This document shows positions 1 to 9,299 of a stretch of DNA of 64,000 bases, piece by piece. The stretch comes from Jezberella montanilacus (GTDB taxonomy: Bacteria > Pseudomonadota > Gammaproteobacteria > Burkholderiales > Burkholderiaceae_B). The stretch covers positions 682,001 through 746,000 of the forward strand of contig NZ_PVTV01000011.1 of NCBI RefSeq assembly GCF_003003055.1, given 5' to 3'. The translations under genes and the position numbers were made by a program. Numbering within the stretch: the first letter of the stretch is position 1; each line of letters begins with the position of its first letter. The notes beneath the pieces are model-generated. The model saw only the letters and a program-made list of their open reading frames with translations. It searched no databases and was not told the DNA's origin.

Positions 1-503
1 AAGCCTTACGCGTGAAAACCATCGCGCTAAATTTATTTACGGCACTTTTGCCAGAACGTACTGAGCAAGACGAGGTCCGTCACGCCTTGAGTTGGGCAGC
101 TGACCTGCATGAGATCGGCTTATCGATTGCACAGGCGGGCTATCACAAACACAGTGCTTATATCCTGAATAATGCAGATATGCCGGGATTTTCACGTGTT
201 GATCAATCGGCGATGGCGCTGCTAGCACTGGCTCATACCGGCAAGTTGTCTAAAGTACAAAGTTGGGTCAAACAACGTGAACAGTGGCTGGCTATTCTGT
301 GCTTACGACTAGCTGTTCTTTTGTGCCGGCGCCGAATGGATATGCCTACCGTGCCCTTAAGTGTGAGTGTCAAAAACACGTCGATCGTTGTCAAGGTAGA
401 CAAGAAATGGCTTGGCAACCATCCATTAACCGACTTTTCGCTGCATGGCGAAGAAGAAGAATGGTCCAAAGTTAATTTTAATTTCGAGCTGATCCCGGTA
501 TAG
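1..503 (+). CDS. ppx: Exopolyphosphatase, C-terminal part (partial)
   Basis: The frame is open to the left edge, so only the last ~165 residues are present. They match the helical C-terminal domain of the Ppx/GppA family, which removes orthophosphate from the ends of polyphosphate chains. The telling stretch is WAADLHEIGLSIAQAGYHKH followed by the Tyr-Ile-Leu-Asn segment and a small-residue helix (residues ~27-80), the HD-like part of Ppx proteins. The ASKHA catalytic half lies outside the window. The gene ends in TAG and faces olsB tail to tail, 24 nt apart. In many Burkholderiales ppx lies a few genes from glmM near the pst-phoU genes, which fits this position. Family assignment is secure; Ppx rather than GppA is inferred from length and context. 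Confidence 0.85.
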   Translation, partial: ALRVKTIALNLFTALLPERTEQDEVRHALSWAADLHEIGLSIAQAGYHKHSAYILNNADMPGFSRVDQSAMALLALAHTGKLSKVQSWVKQREQWLAILCLRLAVLLCRRRMDMPTVPLSVSVKNTSIVVKVDKKWLGNHPLTDFSLHGEEEEWSKVNFNFELIPV

Positions 504-507
504 GCAA

Positions 508-522
508 GAGGGCGTAGCCCTC
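508..522. terminator. Short GC-rich hairpin between converging ppx and olsB
   Basis: GAGGGC-GTA-GCCCTC is a perfect 6-bp stem with a 3-nt loop, lying entirely in the 24-nt gap between two convergent stop codons. Neither side has a clear U-tract, so it is at best a weak bidirectional terminator or an RNA 3'-end stabiliser. Confidence 0.45.
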
Positions 523-527
523 ATACC

Positions 528-1307
528 TTAAACGGAAAAGCCAAAATGCTTGCGGTATCTCGACCCCATCTCACTGACTGACAACAGCATCGGGAAATCC
601 GCCGTGTTGAAATCCGGATCCCAAGCTGGTTCGCCACAAACTTTGGCGCCGAGTTTAAGGTAGCCCTTCAACAATGCGGGGACTTCTGCAGGAAGTTCAC
701 TGTCGAGTTGTTCGACCGGATAGCGATGCAAAGGCTGGACGCGAGGCGTGCCAGCAGCTGTGACATCCTGTCGGACGTGGCGCCATACTTTAGCTGCCGT
801 GTTGCCATCGTCACGCAGGCTCACGCTCGCGCATCCAAAAACATGCTCGTACTGGCCTTGCTTGAGAATCTCAGCCAAACCCGACCAGAGCATCATCAAG
901 ACACCGCCGTGACGAAAGTCTTCATGGATACAGGCACGACCAAATTCAACCAATGTGTTTTTTATTGAACCCAGACCAGTCAGATCAAACTCAGACTCTG
1001 AGTAGTACCCACCGGCGCGCTTGGCTTGATGAGGTGTCAATACCCTGTAGGTGCCAACGACACGATCTGAATTAAGTTCACGCACCATCAGATGCTCGCA
1101 ATACGGATCAAAATCATCACGATCGATCCCATCGCTATTGTCACCGAGGACCGCACCGTACTCACCACTGAAGACGTCGTAGCGCAGCCGCTGAATCAGT
1201 TCTATCTCTTCATCATTCTGCGCCAAACCGACGACGAGGCCCGTTTGCTCATTGGACGATGAGGGAAGGGTAAACAGACTAGCAGCGCTTCGGACCAATT
1301 CGAGCAT
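528..1307 (-). CDS. olsB: L-ornithine N-alpha-acyltransferase (GNAT fold)
   Basis: A 259-residue cytoplasmic protein of the acyl-ACP-dependent GNAT-like family (Acetyltransf_5 type). OlsB moves a 3-hydroxyacyl chain from acyl carrier protein to the alpha-amino group of ornithine, the first step to ornithine lipid. Family marks are the IQRLRYDVFSGEYGA segment near residue 40, VVGTYRVLTP near residue 85, and EFGRACIHEDFRHGGVLMML (~residues 120-140), where Arg, Ala, Cys and the HxxxR pattern are typical. A C-terminal PxLLxGYLKLGAKVCGEPAWD stretch also fits. No adjacent olsA acyltransferase is visible. It is co-directional with glmM, 103 nt upstream, which leaves room for its own promoter. The alternative is a related N-acyl amino acid synthase; length and motifs favour OlsB. 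Confidence 0.82.
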   Translation of the reverse strand: MLELVRSAASLFTLPSSSNEQTGLVVGLAQNDEEIELIQRLRYDVFSGEYGAVLGDNSDGIDRDDFDPYCEHLMVRELNSDRVVGTYRVLTPHQAKRAGGYYSESEFDLTGLGSIKNTLVEFGRACIHEDFRHGGVLMMLWSGLAEILKQGQYEHVFGCASVSLRDDGNTAAKVWRHVRQDVTAAGTPRVQPLHRYPVEQLDSELPAEVPALLKGYLKLGAKVCGEPAWDPDFNTADFPMLLSVSEMGSRYRKHFGFSV

Positions 1308-1410
1308 GTTGCGTAACTCCTGTGTAATGGGAGTAGTGTGAAGCTGTCATATTTCAACAACGTTACCGTAACATGAAAGTTTTGTGATCGCTAAGTTTAT
1401 TTTTAACTTA

Positions 1411-2766
1411 TCAGGCAGTTAAGTCCACTGCGGCAAGCAGTTGCACGCACGACTCGGCCAGCGCGTCATCATCAGCTTCGACCATTAACCTAAGTTTAGG
1501 CTCGGTACCTGACGCGCGGATCAACACCCGACCCCGCTCTCCCAGCAGGTGCTCCGCGCTTTCGCGCGCCAGTTGTAAGCCAACATGCTTAGCCCAATCG
1601 GATCCTGGTTTGAGTGGCACATTAACCATTTTCTGCGGATAAAGCTGCAAATCGGATATCCAGTCTGCCAGCGATCGGCCACTGCGCTGGAGCGCTGCTA
1701 ACACTTGTAGTCCGGCGATAATCCCATCTCCTGTCGTATGGCAATCAAGGCATAGCAAATGTCCCGAACCCTCTCCGCCCAATATCCAGCCGTGCTCTTT
1801 TAACTGCTCAAGCACGTAGCGATCGCCCACCTGAGCCCGCACAAACGGAATATTGAGTCGTTTCATCTCACGCTCGAAGCCATAATTCGTCATGAGCGTG
1901 CCCACAACGCCTGCGACAGGTCCTCTTGTCAGTCGCTCTCGTACAAGCGCAAACAACAGCTCATCGCCATTAAAGACTCGACCGCTCGCATCGACCATCT
2001 GGATCCGGTCGGCATCGCCGTCCAGCGCAATGCCAAGGTCTGCTCCTCGATTCTTGACCTCAACGGCTAGCGCCTCTGGGTGCATGGCACCGACGTCTTT
2101 GTTGATATTGAAGCCGTCGGGCTGACAGCCAATCGCGATGACTTCAGCACCAAGTTCTCTGAAAACGTGCGGGGCGATTTGATAAGCAGCACCATTTGCC
2201 GCATCGACAACTAACTTCAAGCCAGCCAAGTCCAGATCTGACGGAAACGTGCTTTTGCAAAACTCAATGTAACGACCTGCTGCATCATCGATGCGACGCG
2301 CACGTCCTAATTTATCGGATGTGACACAAACCATAGGCTGATCAAGCTCGGCCTCGATAGCCGCCTCGATCTCATCCTCAAGCTTCATCCCTTGCGAAGA
2401 GAAGAACTTAATGCCGTTGTCATCATAGGGATTGTGCGAAGCACTGATGACGATCCCTGCTCGTAAGCGCCAGGCTCTCGTTAAATACGCGACCGCAGGC
2501 GTAGGTAAAGGCCCCGCGAGCAACACATCAACCCCTGCCGAAGAAAGGCCCGCTTCAAGCGCGGATTCAAGCATGTAACCACTGACGCGAGTATCTTTGC
2601 CAATGAGCACGGTTGGCCTGCCCGATCTGCCAGGCTTGCTGGAGGCAGCTCGACTAAAAACTTTACCAACTGCATAGCCAAGACGCAGCGCAAACTCTGC
2701 ATTAATGACCGCACCGCCAACTTTCCCTCTGACGCCGTCTGTACCAAAATACTTTCTTTTACTCAC
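1411..2766 (-). CDS. glmM: Phosphoglucosamine mutase
   Basis: Interconverts glucosamine-6-phosphate and glucosamine-1-phosphate in the cytoplasm, on the route to UDP-GlcNAc for peptidoglycan and LPS. The 451 residues match the usual length. The N-terminal [12 protein letters not shown] motif is present. The phospho-serine loop ISASHNP places the catalytic serine at residue 110, the Mg-binding loop DGDADR lies near residue 245, and the C-terminal phosphate loop [14 protein letters not shown] is intact. The start ATG overlaps the folP stop region by 8 nt, so the two genes are probably translationally coupled. The ftsH-folP-glmM order is widespread in proteobacteria and argues strongly for GlmM over a ManB-type mutase. 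Confidence 0.97.
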   Translation of the reverse strand: MSKRKYFGTDGVRGKVGGAVINAEFALRLGYAVGKVFSRAASSKPGRSGRPTVLIGKDTRVSGYMLESALEAGLSSAGVDVLLAGPLPTPAVAYLTRAWRLRAGIVISASHNPYDDNGIKFFSSQGMKLEDEIEAAIEAELDQPMVCVTSDKLGRARRIDDAAGRYIEFCKSTFPSDLDLAGLKLVVDAANGAAYQIAPHVFRELGAEVIAIGCQPDGFNINKDVGAMHPEALAVEVKNRGADLGIALDGDADRIQMVDASGRVFNGDELLFALVRERLTRGPVAGVVGTLMTNYGFEREMKRLNIPFVRAQVGDRYVLEQLKEHGWILGGEGSGHLLCLDCHTTGDGIIAGLQVLAALQRSGRSLADWISDLQLYPQKMVNVPLKPGSDWAKHVGLQLARESAEHLLGERGRVLIRASGTEPKLRLMVEADDDALAESCVQLLAAVDLTA

Positions 2767-3610
2767 TGATTACCCCGTGTTGTACCGCTTGCCAGATACT
2801 TACGGCATCAAGGGTGGGGCCAACATCGTGGACCCGTAGTATCGAAGCACCGCGCTCGAGCCCACAAACTGCAGCAGCCACGCTGCCGAATACCCGTTCT
2901 TTTACCGACTTTTGTGTCGTCATCCCAATCATTGACTTGCGCGAAACGCCAACCAACACGGCATATTCTGTCTCAGTTAGGTTCTTCAACTGAGCAAGCA
3001 ATTGGAAGTTTTGTTCAAGGCTTTTGCCGAAACCGAAACCTGGATCAATACAAATGCGCTGTTTTGCAATACCGAGAGCCTCGAGCGTTTGCGCTTGTCT
3101 CACAAGATAATGTTTCACTTCGGACACAATATCGGTGTACTCAGGCTGAATCTGCATCGTGCTCGGATCACCCTGCATATGCATGATGCAGACACCGCAA
3201 TTAGGATGAGCCGCAACCAGGTTTTGCGCCTGCGGGTCGCGAAAGCCAGAAATGTCGTTAATAATATCCGCACCAGCATCCAGTGCCGCTTTCATCACGG
3301 CAGCATGACGGGTATCGACAGACAAGGCAACGTCAACATCACGAAACACTTCAAGCACGGGCATGATGCGTGCGATTTCTTCATCAGCGGCAACTGGCTG
3401 TGCACCGGGACGTGTCGACTCACCACCAATGTCCAGGATACGAGCGCCGTCGGCTATTAACGCCAAGCCCTTCGCAATCGCGGCATCTGCCTGAGCATAC
3501 ATGCCATCGCCGGAAAAAGAATCCGGCGTGACATTGATAATGCCCATCAACAAGGGACCAGTCTTGTTCAAATCAAAATCAAAGCGGCCGCAGACCCATT
3601 TAAGTGCCAT
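2759..3610 (-). CDS. folP: Dihydropteroate synthase
   Basis: Condenses 7,8-dihydropterin pyrophosphate with p-aminobenzoate to dihydropteroate in folate synthesis; it is the sulfonamide target. At 283 residues it has the expected TIM-barrel signatures: [17 protein letters not shown] near the N-terminus, [11 protein letters not shown] near residue 65, an INDISG stretch, DPGFGFGK, and [10 protein letters not shown]. It starts 26 nt after the ftsH stop and overlaps glmM by 8 nt, forming an ftsH-folP-glmM operon. Nothing unusual was seen. Confidence 0.97.
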   Translation of the reverse strand: MALKWVCGRFDFDLNKTGPLLMGIINVTPDSFSGDGMYAQADAAIAKGLALIADGARILDIGGESTRPGAQPVAADEEIARIMPVLEVFRDVDVALSVDTRHAAVMKAALDAGADIINDISGFRDPQAQNLVAAHPNCGVCIMHMQGDPSTMQIQPEYTDIVSEVKHYLVRQAQTLEALGIAKQRICIDPGFGFGKSLEQNFQLLAQLKNLTETEYAVLVGVSRKSMIGMTTQKSVKERVFGSVAAAVCGLERGASILRVHDVGPTLDAVSIWQAVQHGVISE

Positions 3611-3636
3611 ACTAATATCGTCGCTCTAGAACTTGG

Positions 3637-5529
3637 TCAGACGACAGTCGCCGGATCAGCTTTCGGGCCAGGTGCTGCGCCCGTTGGTGGCGTATCGGAT
3701 GAATCAGGTGCGGGCAATATCACCTTAGGTGCCCGCGGCGGGCGACCTTCGATGATGTCATTGATCTGGTCAGAATCAATCGTCTCCCACTCAAGTAAGG
3801 CGTGAGTCATTGCCTCGACTTTGTCACGATTCCCCTCGAGAATCGCGTGTGCAACTCTGTACTGGTCGTCAATGATTTGGCGGATTTCTTTGTCAACCAT
3901 TTGCATGGTCGCCTCAGACATGTGGGTGGTTTTCGTGACACTACGTCCTAGAAACACCTCGCCTTCATTTTCTGCATAAACCATCGGGCCGAGCACTTCG
4001 CTCATGCCATAACGCGTCACGATATCACGGGCAATGGCTGTCGCACGTTCGAAATCGTTTGAAGCGCCAGTCGTCATTTGATTCATGAAGAGCTCTTCAG
4101 CTATCCGCCCACCAAAAAGCACGGCGATAGTGCAGAGTAAACGCTCTTTGTCCATGCTGTAACGATCACCTTCAGGCAACTGCATGGTGACACCCAAGGC
4201 ACGGCCCCGAGGGATGATGGTGACTTTGTGCACGGGATCGGTTTTAGGCAACATGCGAGCAACGATTGCATGGCCCGACTCATGGTAAGCCGTATTGCGA
4301 CGCTCTTCTTCTGGCATCACCATTGAGCGACGTTCTGCACCCATGATGATTTTGTCTTTGGCTTTCTCAAAATCTGACATATCAACCGTACGGCCATTAC
4401 GTCGTGCCGCAAACAGTGCCGCTTCATTGACCAAATTAGCCAAATCTGCACCAGAAAATCCGGGGCAACCACGAGCCAAAACGTGGGCATCCACATTTTG
4501 TGCGATGGGCACTTTGCGCATGTGAACCTTAAGAATTTGCTCACGGCCACGAATATCAGGCAAAGGGACGACAACTTGACGATCAAAACGACCAGGGCGT
4601 AGCAAAGCGGGATCCAGCACATCAGGGCGATTGGTCGCTGCAATCACGATCACGCCCTGCCCTGACTCAAAACCATCCATCTCAACCAGCATCTGGTTTA
4701 GCGTCTGTTCGCGCTCGTCATTACCACCGCCCAACCCTGCACCACGCTGTCGACCAACAGCATCAATCTCATCAATAAAGATGATGCAAGGAGCATGTTT
4801 CTTTGCGTTTTCGAACATGTCGCGAACGCGGGCCGCACCCACACCCACAAACATTTCAACAAAATCAGAGCCAGAAATACTAAAGAACGGAACCTTGGCT
4901 TCGCCAGCGATCGCTTTAGCCAACAGTGTTTTGCCTGTACCGGGCGAACCCACCATCAAGACACCGCGCGGGATGCGGCCACCGAGCTTTTGAAACTTAG
5001 TTGGATCGCGCAGAAAGTCGACCAGTTCTTGAACGTCTTCTTTTGCTTCATCGCAACCTGCAACATCTGCAAACGTGATGGCATTCGTGCTTTCATCGAG
5101 CATCTTGGCTCGTGACTTGCCGAAACTGAAGGCCCCGCCCTTGCCGCCACCCTGCATCTGGCGCATAAAGAAAACCCAAACCCCTATCAATAACAGCATA
5201 GGGAACCATGAAACAAAGATGCTCATCAGCAAGGAGGGTTCTTCGCGTGCTTTACCCGCAACTTGAACACCCGCTTTAACAAGATCCGAAACCATCCAGA
5301 GGTCACCAGGTGTTGTGAGCGAGTAGGGTCGACCGGTATCAGGCGTAACATGCAAGGTATCACCCTGAACGTCAACGCGCTTGACCTTGCCAGCTTTGGC
5401 TTCTTCCATGAAGGTCGTGTAGCTGACAGTATCCTGCGCAGGCGCACGACTGTCGAACTGTTTGAATACAGTAAACAACACCAGTGCGATCACTAACCAG
5501 ACCGCAACTTTCGAAAAATTGTTATTCAA
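3637..5529 (-). CDS. ftsH: ATP-dependent zinc metalloprotease FtsH
   Basis: Membrane-anchored AAA+ protease that degrades LpxC, sigma-32 and damaged membrane proteins. I place the start at a TTG (5527-5529), giving 630 residues beginning with the usual [18 protein letters not shown] anchor; a perfect AGGAG lies 7 nt upstream. The open frame continues 20 codons further, but that extension has no family counterpart. A second membrane helix follows the periplasmic segment ([17 protein letters not shown]). The AAA module has Walker A GSPGTGKT, Walker [10 protein letters not shown] and an SRH segment ending RPGRFDRQV. The zinc site HESGH lies near residue 415. The proline-rich C-terminal tail is typical of Burkholderiales. 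It follows rlmE by 109 nt and leads into folP. Confidence 0.97.
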   Translation of the reverse strand: MNNNFSKVAVWLVIALVLFTVFKQFDSRAPAQDTVSYTTFMEEAKAGKVKRVDVQGDTLHVTPDTGRPYSLTTPGDLWMVSDLVKAGVQVAGKAREEPSLLMSIFVSWFPMLLLIGVWVFFMRQMQGGGKGGAFSFGKSRAKMLDESTNAITFADVAGCDEAKEDVQELVDFLRDPTKFQKLGGRIPRGVLMVGSPGTGKTLLAKAIAGEAKVPFFSISGSDFVEMFVGVGAARVRDMFENAKKHAPCIIFIDEIDAVGRQRGAGLGGGNDEREQTLNQMLVEMDGFESGQGVIVIAATNRPDVLDPALLRPGRFDRQVVVPLPDIRGREQILKVHMRKVPIAQNVDAHVLARGCPGFSGADLANLVNEAALFAARRNGRTVDMSDFEKAKDKIIMGAERRSMVMPEEERRNTAYHESGHAIVARMLPKTDPVHKVTIIPRGRALGVTMQLPEGDRYSMDKERLLCTIAVLFGGRIAEELFMNQMTTGASNDFERATAIARDIVTRYGMSEVLGPMVYAENEGEVFLGRSVTKTTHMSEATMQMVDKEIRQIIDDQYRVAHAILEGNRDKVEAMTHALLEWETIDSDQINDIIEGRPPRAPKVILPAPDSSDTPPTGAAPGPKADPATVV

Positions 5530-5536
5530 GGCCGAT

Positions 5537-5541
5537 CTCCT
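5537..5541 (-). promoter_or_regulatory. Shine-Dalgarno that fixes the TTG start of ftsH
   Basis: On the minus strand AGGAG is followed by 7 nt and then TTG-AAT-AAC-AAT, which encodes the conserved FtsH N-terminus. No ATG of the same frame is near, so this site decides the start. Confidence 0.8.
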
Positions 5542-5638
5542 GCGTGTGGTTCCGACCTGCGACCGGAACGGACACTGGTTCGTTACCAAATCGCAAATTT
5601 ATAAACAGATTATTAATACCTAATTCTACCCCTGATGG

Positions 5639-6271
5639 CTACTTGAGGCCTTTTGCCACCAAAAAAGTCTCAGAAGACTGCTTTCTCGAGGCTTTAGGTT
5701 TTATTTCGACCACTCGCTTGAAGTGTCGCTTAAAACTTTCAACGACCTGCGAAAACCCGCTGCCATGAAAGGCTTTTACGATCAGCGCTCCCTCAGGTTT
5801 GAGGTGTAAAAGCGAAAATTCAAGAGCTAATTCAATAATTTGCTGAACCCGGGCTGCATCCGCGCTGCCCACACCGGACAAATTAGGCGACATGTCAGAC
5901 ATAACCAGGTCAACGCGCTGGCCATCCAGGGCAGCAGTGAGCTCCTCTAACGGCTCATCCAAACTAAAATCTCCTTGGATAAAGGTCACTCCAGCGACCG
6001 GATCCATAGGCAAGATGTCAATGGCAACAACTTTTCCGTCAAGGACGCCCCCAGCCCCGACCAACCGCTCGCGAGCGACTTGACTCCAGCTGCCTGGGGC
6101 TGAGCCCAAATCGACGATGACATTACCTCGACGCATCAGTTTTTCAGTATCCAGGATCTCAGTCAGCTTGAAGGCAGCTCTTGCCCGATAACCCTTTTGT
6201 GTCGCTAATTTTACGAAGGGGTCGTTAATGTGTTGCATTACCCATTCTTTTGAAAATTTATTTTTGGCCAT
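5639..6271 (-). CDS. rlmE: 23S rRNA (uridine2552-2'-O)-methyltransferase
   Basis: RlmE (FtsJ/RrmJ) methylates the ribose of U2552 in the 23S A-loop late in 50S assembly, using S-adenosylmethionine. I start it at the ATG opening [11 protein letters not shown] (210 residues), as in homologues; the frame is open a further 25 codons upstream but that part would run into yhbY on the other strand. The catalytic K-D-K-E tetrad is visible as K35 (RAAFKL), D126 (MSDMSP), K166 (VKAFHG) and E201 ([10 protein letters not shown]), with the SAM loop DLGSAPGSW near residues 54-62. It diverges from yhbY with only 18 nt between starts and precedes ftsH. Confidence 0.96.
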   Translation of the reverse strand: MAKNKFSKEWVMQHINDPFVKLATQKGYRARAAFKLTEILDTEKLMRRGNVIVDLGSAPGSWSQVARERLVGAGGVLDGKVVAIDILPMDPVAGVTFIQGDFSLDEPLEELTAALDGQRVDLVMSDMSPNLSGVGSADAARVQQIIELALEFSLLHLKPEGALIVKAFHGSGFSQVVESFKRHFKRVVEIKPKASRKQSSETFLVAKGLK

Positions 6272-6289
6272 TCCCGTACAATCTACCTT

Positions 6290-6913
6290 ATGACTATTAT
6301 GGATATCACCCCACGCGAACGCAGCACCCTGCGCGCCGCCGCCCATCCCCTGAAACCTGTTGTCCTGATTGGCGACAATGGTTTAACTGATGCAGTGCTA
6401 AAAGAAATCGATCGGGCACTGACTGCCCACGAGCTGATTAAAGTTAAGGCATCCGGCGCCGAGCGAGCTGATCGCGAGATTCTGCTCGCCGCTATATGTG
6501 ACACATTATCCTGTGCTTCGGTTCACCATTTAGGTAAAACGCTGATTTTATTTCGGCCAGGCGATCAAAGTACTTATCTGGCCCCACCAAAACCTGTCAG
6601 CACAAAACGTAAGGCGAACGAGCCGCACACCCCTAAAAAGTTAGCCGCTAGTGGCAAAAAGTTGACTAAACCCAGTCGCCGGGCGAAGCGACCCGAGTCC
6701 GAGGTCGAAGAAAAACCAAAGTTTTCTTATTCAGCGGTGTTCTCAGGCGATCGGGTTGGGCGACCTTCAAATCGACCGGCGAAAGCGGCCACTGCGCATG
6801 ACATCCCCCGTCGCAGCGCGATGTCTTTAAGGTCGGGCGCACGCCGTGGGCTCTCTAGTGGTGGTCCTGCTCGTGGCCTAGCGGCTAAGCGGGCAGGCCT
6901 TAAGCGTACTTGA
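6290..6913 (+). CDS. yhbY: YhbY-family CRM-domain RNA-binding protein with long basic tail
   Basis: Residues ~5-95 are a CRM (YhbY) domain, which binds 50S precursor particles in E. coli: [20 protein letters not shown] carries the GxxG-like loop, and [15 protein letters not shown] follows. E. coli YhbY ends near residue 97. Here ~107 more residues follow, rich in Lys, Arg, Ala, Pro and Ser, with clusters such as [12 protein letters not shown] and [16 protein letters not shown] and no predicted fold. That tail is probably disordered and nucleic-acid binding (inference). The start could be ATG 6290 or 6299. A TACAAT hexamer at 6277-6282 sits so close to 6290 that transcription from it would give almost no leader. 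It is a divergent neighbour of rlmE, also a 50S maturation factor. Confidence 0.88.
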   Translation: MTIMDITPRERSTLRAAAHPLKPVVLIGDNGLTDAVLKEIDRALTAHELIKVKASGAERADREILLAAICDTLSCASVHHLGKTLILFRPGDQSTYLAPPKPVSTKRKANEPHTPKKLAASGKKLTKPSRRAKRPESEVEEKPKFSYSAVFSGDRVGRPSNRPAKAATAHDIPRRSAMSLRSGARRGLSSGGPARGLAAKRAGLKRT

Positions 6914-6966
6914 TCGTCTGCCTCAGTCGTCGCTATTGGTAGGCGATTGATGCCTCACAAGCGTCG

Positions 6967-7443
6967 CTAGATATACTTGACACTAACGATTTCGTATTCA
7001 CGAACGCCCGAAGGGGCGTTTACTGATACAACGTCACCCTCAGACTTACCGATCATCGCTCGGGCAACCGGGCTAGAGACAGAAATCAGGTTTGCTTTGA
7101 TATCAGCCTCGACATCACCGACGATCTGATAGGTCACTTTATCACCCGAATCAAGATCCTCAATTTCGACTGTCGAGCCAAACACGACTCTGCCTTCAGC
7201 GTCATGAGCCGCAGGATCAATCAGTTGAGCGTTGGACAAGGTACCGTCCAGTTCAGCAATACGACCTTCAATAAAGCCTTGACGCTCGCGCGCTGCGTCG
7301 TATTCGGCGTTTTCTGACAAATCCCCATGGGATCGCGCCTCGGCAATTGCGCTGATGACAGCAGGACGCTCAATCGTCTTGAGGCGATGCAACTCAGCCT
7401 GTAAACGCTGGGCGCCGCGCACGGTAAGTGGAATAGTAGCCAT
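6967..7443 (-). CDS. greA: Transcription elongation factor GreA
   Basis: GreA enters the secondary channel of RNA polymerase and stimulates cleavage of backtracked RNA. The 158-residue form beginning MATIPLTVRGAQRLQAEL is preferred over a start five codons earlier. The N-terminal coiled coil has the conserved tip HGDLSENAEYDAARERQ, including the acidic residues needed for cleavage. The C-terminal FKBP-like domain ends with a typical GDVVSVNAPSGVREYEIVSV segment. It is transcribed alone, convergent with yhbY, and its leader contains a terminator-like hairpin (separate entry). In many betaproteobacteria greA follows carB directly; here about 4.8 kb of other genes lie between them. Confidence 0.97.
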   Translation of the reverse strand: MATIPLTVRGAQRLQAELHRLKTIERPAVISAIAEARSHGDLSENAEYDAARERQGFIEGRIAELDGTLSNAQLIDPAAHDAEGRVVFGSTVEIEDLDSGDKVTYQIVGDVEADIKANLISVSSPVARAMIGKSEGDVVSVNAPSGVREYEIVSVKYI

Positions 7444-7456
7444 AGTAAATAAATCC

Positions 7457-7492
7457 AAAAAAGCAAAACCCCGGCTCTGGTCGGAACCGGGG
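7457..7492 (-). terminator. Intrinsic terminator / attenuator in the greA leader
   Basis: Read on the minus strand, CCCCGG...CCGGGG forms a 6-bp GC stem that extends to 9 bp with one G-U pair and a 6-nt loop (7469-7492). It is followed by TTTTGCTTTTTT (7457-7468). The U-tract ends 13 nt before the greA ATG. It could end a transcript arriving from upstream, or attenuate greA and release a short leader RNA. E. coli greA has a leader terminator that makes the GraL RNAs; whether this is the equivalent is inference. Confidence 0.72.
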
Positions 7493-7840
7493 CAATCGTC
7501 ACAGGCTCTATTTTGGGCAATCTTTAGCTTAAATGCAAGCCGACTAAAGCATTGCTAGTGGAAACCCGCTGGCTTAAGGAACAAACTGAGTTGTGTAAAA
7601 CCGTCAACTGCGCAGAAAATCATACAGCGAGCCAGTCAATCTGCGGCTACCTTTATTGAGTTAGAAGCATATAACTAAATATGCGTTGCTCTGTCAGCGT
7701 ATTAAACATAGCATCTGCTACTTTTATCTGTTGAGGCCATCACAGGTTCCGAAGCCATTACAATCATCTGAAGTGGCAGAGACTGGGCGTCAGCATGGCA
7801 TCCCGCCTTTATCGATGATCATCAATACTTAGCGATCCCT
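7493..7840. other. Intergenic region between greA and fpr
   Basis: About 350 nt separating two divergent genes. It must hold the greA and fpr promoters, but I see no hexamer pair good enough to call. Only open frames of 17 codons or fewer occur, none with a convincing ribosome site. No tRNA, repeat or mobile remnant was recognised. Confidence 0.5.
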
Positions 7841-8614
7841 ATGAGTGCATTTAACGAAGAGCGCGTCCTGACAGTTCACCATTGGACTGATCGGTTGTTT
7901 TCCTTTACGACGACGAGAGATAAATCGCTTAGATTCAGCAATGGTCACTTCACAATGATAGGGCTGCGTGTCAACGACAAGCCCCTGCTACGAGCCTACA
8001 GTATCGTCAGCCCAAATTACGAAGAACAACTAGAGTTTCTAAGCATCAAGGTTGAGGATGGTCCGCTCACCTCACGCTTGCAGCACATACAGGTGGGCGA
8101 CACCATCATCGTCGGTCGCAAACCGACTGGTACGCTCCTGATCGATTATCTGTTACCGGGCAAGCGCCTTTATCTGCTATCCAGCGGTACTGGCCTCGCC
8201 CCCTTCATGAGCATCATTCGCGACCCAGAGACCTACGAGAAATTTGAAGAGGTGGTGCTGGTTCACAGCGTGCGCGAAGTAAAAGAGCTGGCTTATCACG
8301 ATCTGCTCGTCAATCAATTACCTCAACATGAGTTACTCGGTGAGCAGGTAAGTAAACAACTGCGATACTACCCAACTGTCACAAGAGAAGCCTTTCAAAA
8401 TATGGGACGGATTACCGACTTGATCGACAGTGGCAAGCTTTTCTCGGATCTTGGCGTGCCTGCGCTGAATCCAGTCGACGATCGCATTATGATTTGCGGG
8501 AGTCCCGGCATGCTCAAAGATTTAAAGGCCATGCTTGAGGCAAAAGGTTTCCAAGAAGGCAACACCACTAAGCCTGGTGATTTTGTGATTGAGCGAGCTT
8601 TCGCAGAACAATAG
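7841..8614 (+). CDS. fpr: Ferredoxin--NADP(+) reductase, bacterial type
   Basis: A 257-residue FAD protein moving electrons between NADPH and ferredoxin or flavodoxin; in proteobacteria it supports Fe-S cluster repair and oxidative stress defence. The FAD-binding RAYSIVSPNYEEQLEF motif lies near residue 50, followed by VEDGPLTSRL. The NADP domain begins LYLLSSGTGLAPFMSI, with the CGSPGMLKD segment near residue 215, and the protein ends VIERAFAEQ, the aromatic C-terminus style of the subclass. The start has little Shine-Dalgarno character. A histidine phosphatase gene follows after 21 nt, likely co-transcribed. Confidence 0.94.
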   Translation: MSAFNEERVLTVHHWTDRLFSFTTTRDKSLRFSNGHFTMIGLRVNDKPLLRAYSIVSPNYEEQLEFLSIKVEDGPLTSRLQHIQVGDTIIVGRKPTGTLLIDYLLPGKRLYLLSSGTGLAPFMSIIRDPETYEKFEEVVLVHSVREVKELAYHDLLVNQLPQHELLGEQVSKQLRYYPTVTREAFQNMGRITDLIDSGKLFSDLGVPALNPVDDRIMICGSPGMLKDLKAMLEAKGFQEGNTTKPGDFVIERAFAEQ

Positions 8615-8635
8615 ACTGTTAGTGTGAGGTTTTCG

Positions 8636-9283
8636 ATGACCGAAATCTGGCTGGTACGGCACGGAGAAACCCCTTGGAACGTTGAAAAACGCATCCAGGG
8701 CTGGGAAGACATCCCACTCAACGAAAATGGCGAGAAACAAGCCTATGCCCTGGGTGAGTATTTAGCGCGCACGCACTCGACTGATCAAAAAATAGACGCG
8801 GTCTATGCTAGTGACCTGCAACGTGCGCACCGCACCGCCAAGATTGCGTCCGAGCCCATCGGTTTAGAACCCATTTTGCACAAAGGCCTACGCGAGCGTC
8901 ATTTTGGCGTGTTGCAGAACCTGCTATACGACGAGATGGATCAACACCAACCAGTTGCTGCGATGGCGTGGCGCAGTCGCAATCCAACTGCGATTGTCGA
9001 GGGTGGTGAGACGCTTGAGTTTTTTCATCATCGAGTCATCACGGCGATCAACGAAATCGCAGCGAACCATCCTAACCAAGTCGTCTTGGTTGTCAGTCAT
9101 GGCGGCGCGTTGGACATTGTCTGGCGATATGCCAATCAAGTTGGCTTAAGCGAACCAAGGCAAGCGTCTTTGCTGAATGCAAGTATCAACAGAGTTCACG
9201 TCGCAAACGACGGATGGAAAATGCTTGAATGGGGTCGTGTTGATCATCTCAACAAACCAGCTGGCGAAGACCTCAGCGCTTGA
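8636..9283 (+). CDS. Histidine phosphatase family protein (GpmB-like)
   Basis: Member of the phosphoglycerate mutase-like superfamily. The catalytic histidine is in WLVRHGETPWN (residue ~9), a second arginine in ASDLQRAHRTA, the glutamate in GLRERHFG, and the second histidine in VVSHGGALDI. The ATG at 8636 has GAGG 6 nt upstream, so I prefer it to an in-frame GTG four codons earlier; the protein is 215 residues. The substrate cannot be told from sequence: candidates are small phosphate esters such as alpha-ribazole phosphate or nucleotides. True cofactor-dependent glycolytic mutases are longer. It runs with fpr and converges on the SDR gene. Confidence 0.85.
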   Translation: MTEIWLVRHGETPWNVEKRIQGWEDIPLNENGEKQAYALGEYLARTHSTDQKIDAVYASDLQRAHRTAKIASEPIGLEPILHKGLRERHFGVLQNLLYDEMDQHQPVAAMAWRSRNPTAIVEGGETLEFFHHRVITAINEIAANHPNQVVLVVSHGGALDIVWRYANQVGLSEPRQASLLNASINRVHVANDGWKMLEWGRVDHLNKPAGEDLSA

Positions 9284-9299
9284 AACTTACCGACCAGGC

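Noticed and set aside
1365-1375. GTTAC-C-GTAAC dyad upstream of olsB
   Set aside because: Short and isolated; such 11-mers occur by chance and no promoter hexamers frame it.
3002-3460. 152-codon open frame on the plus strand
   Set aside because: It lies antisense inside folP, has no ribosome site and its product looks like a frame shadow rich in His, Arg and Cys.
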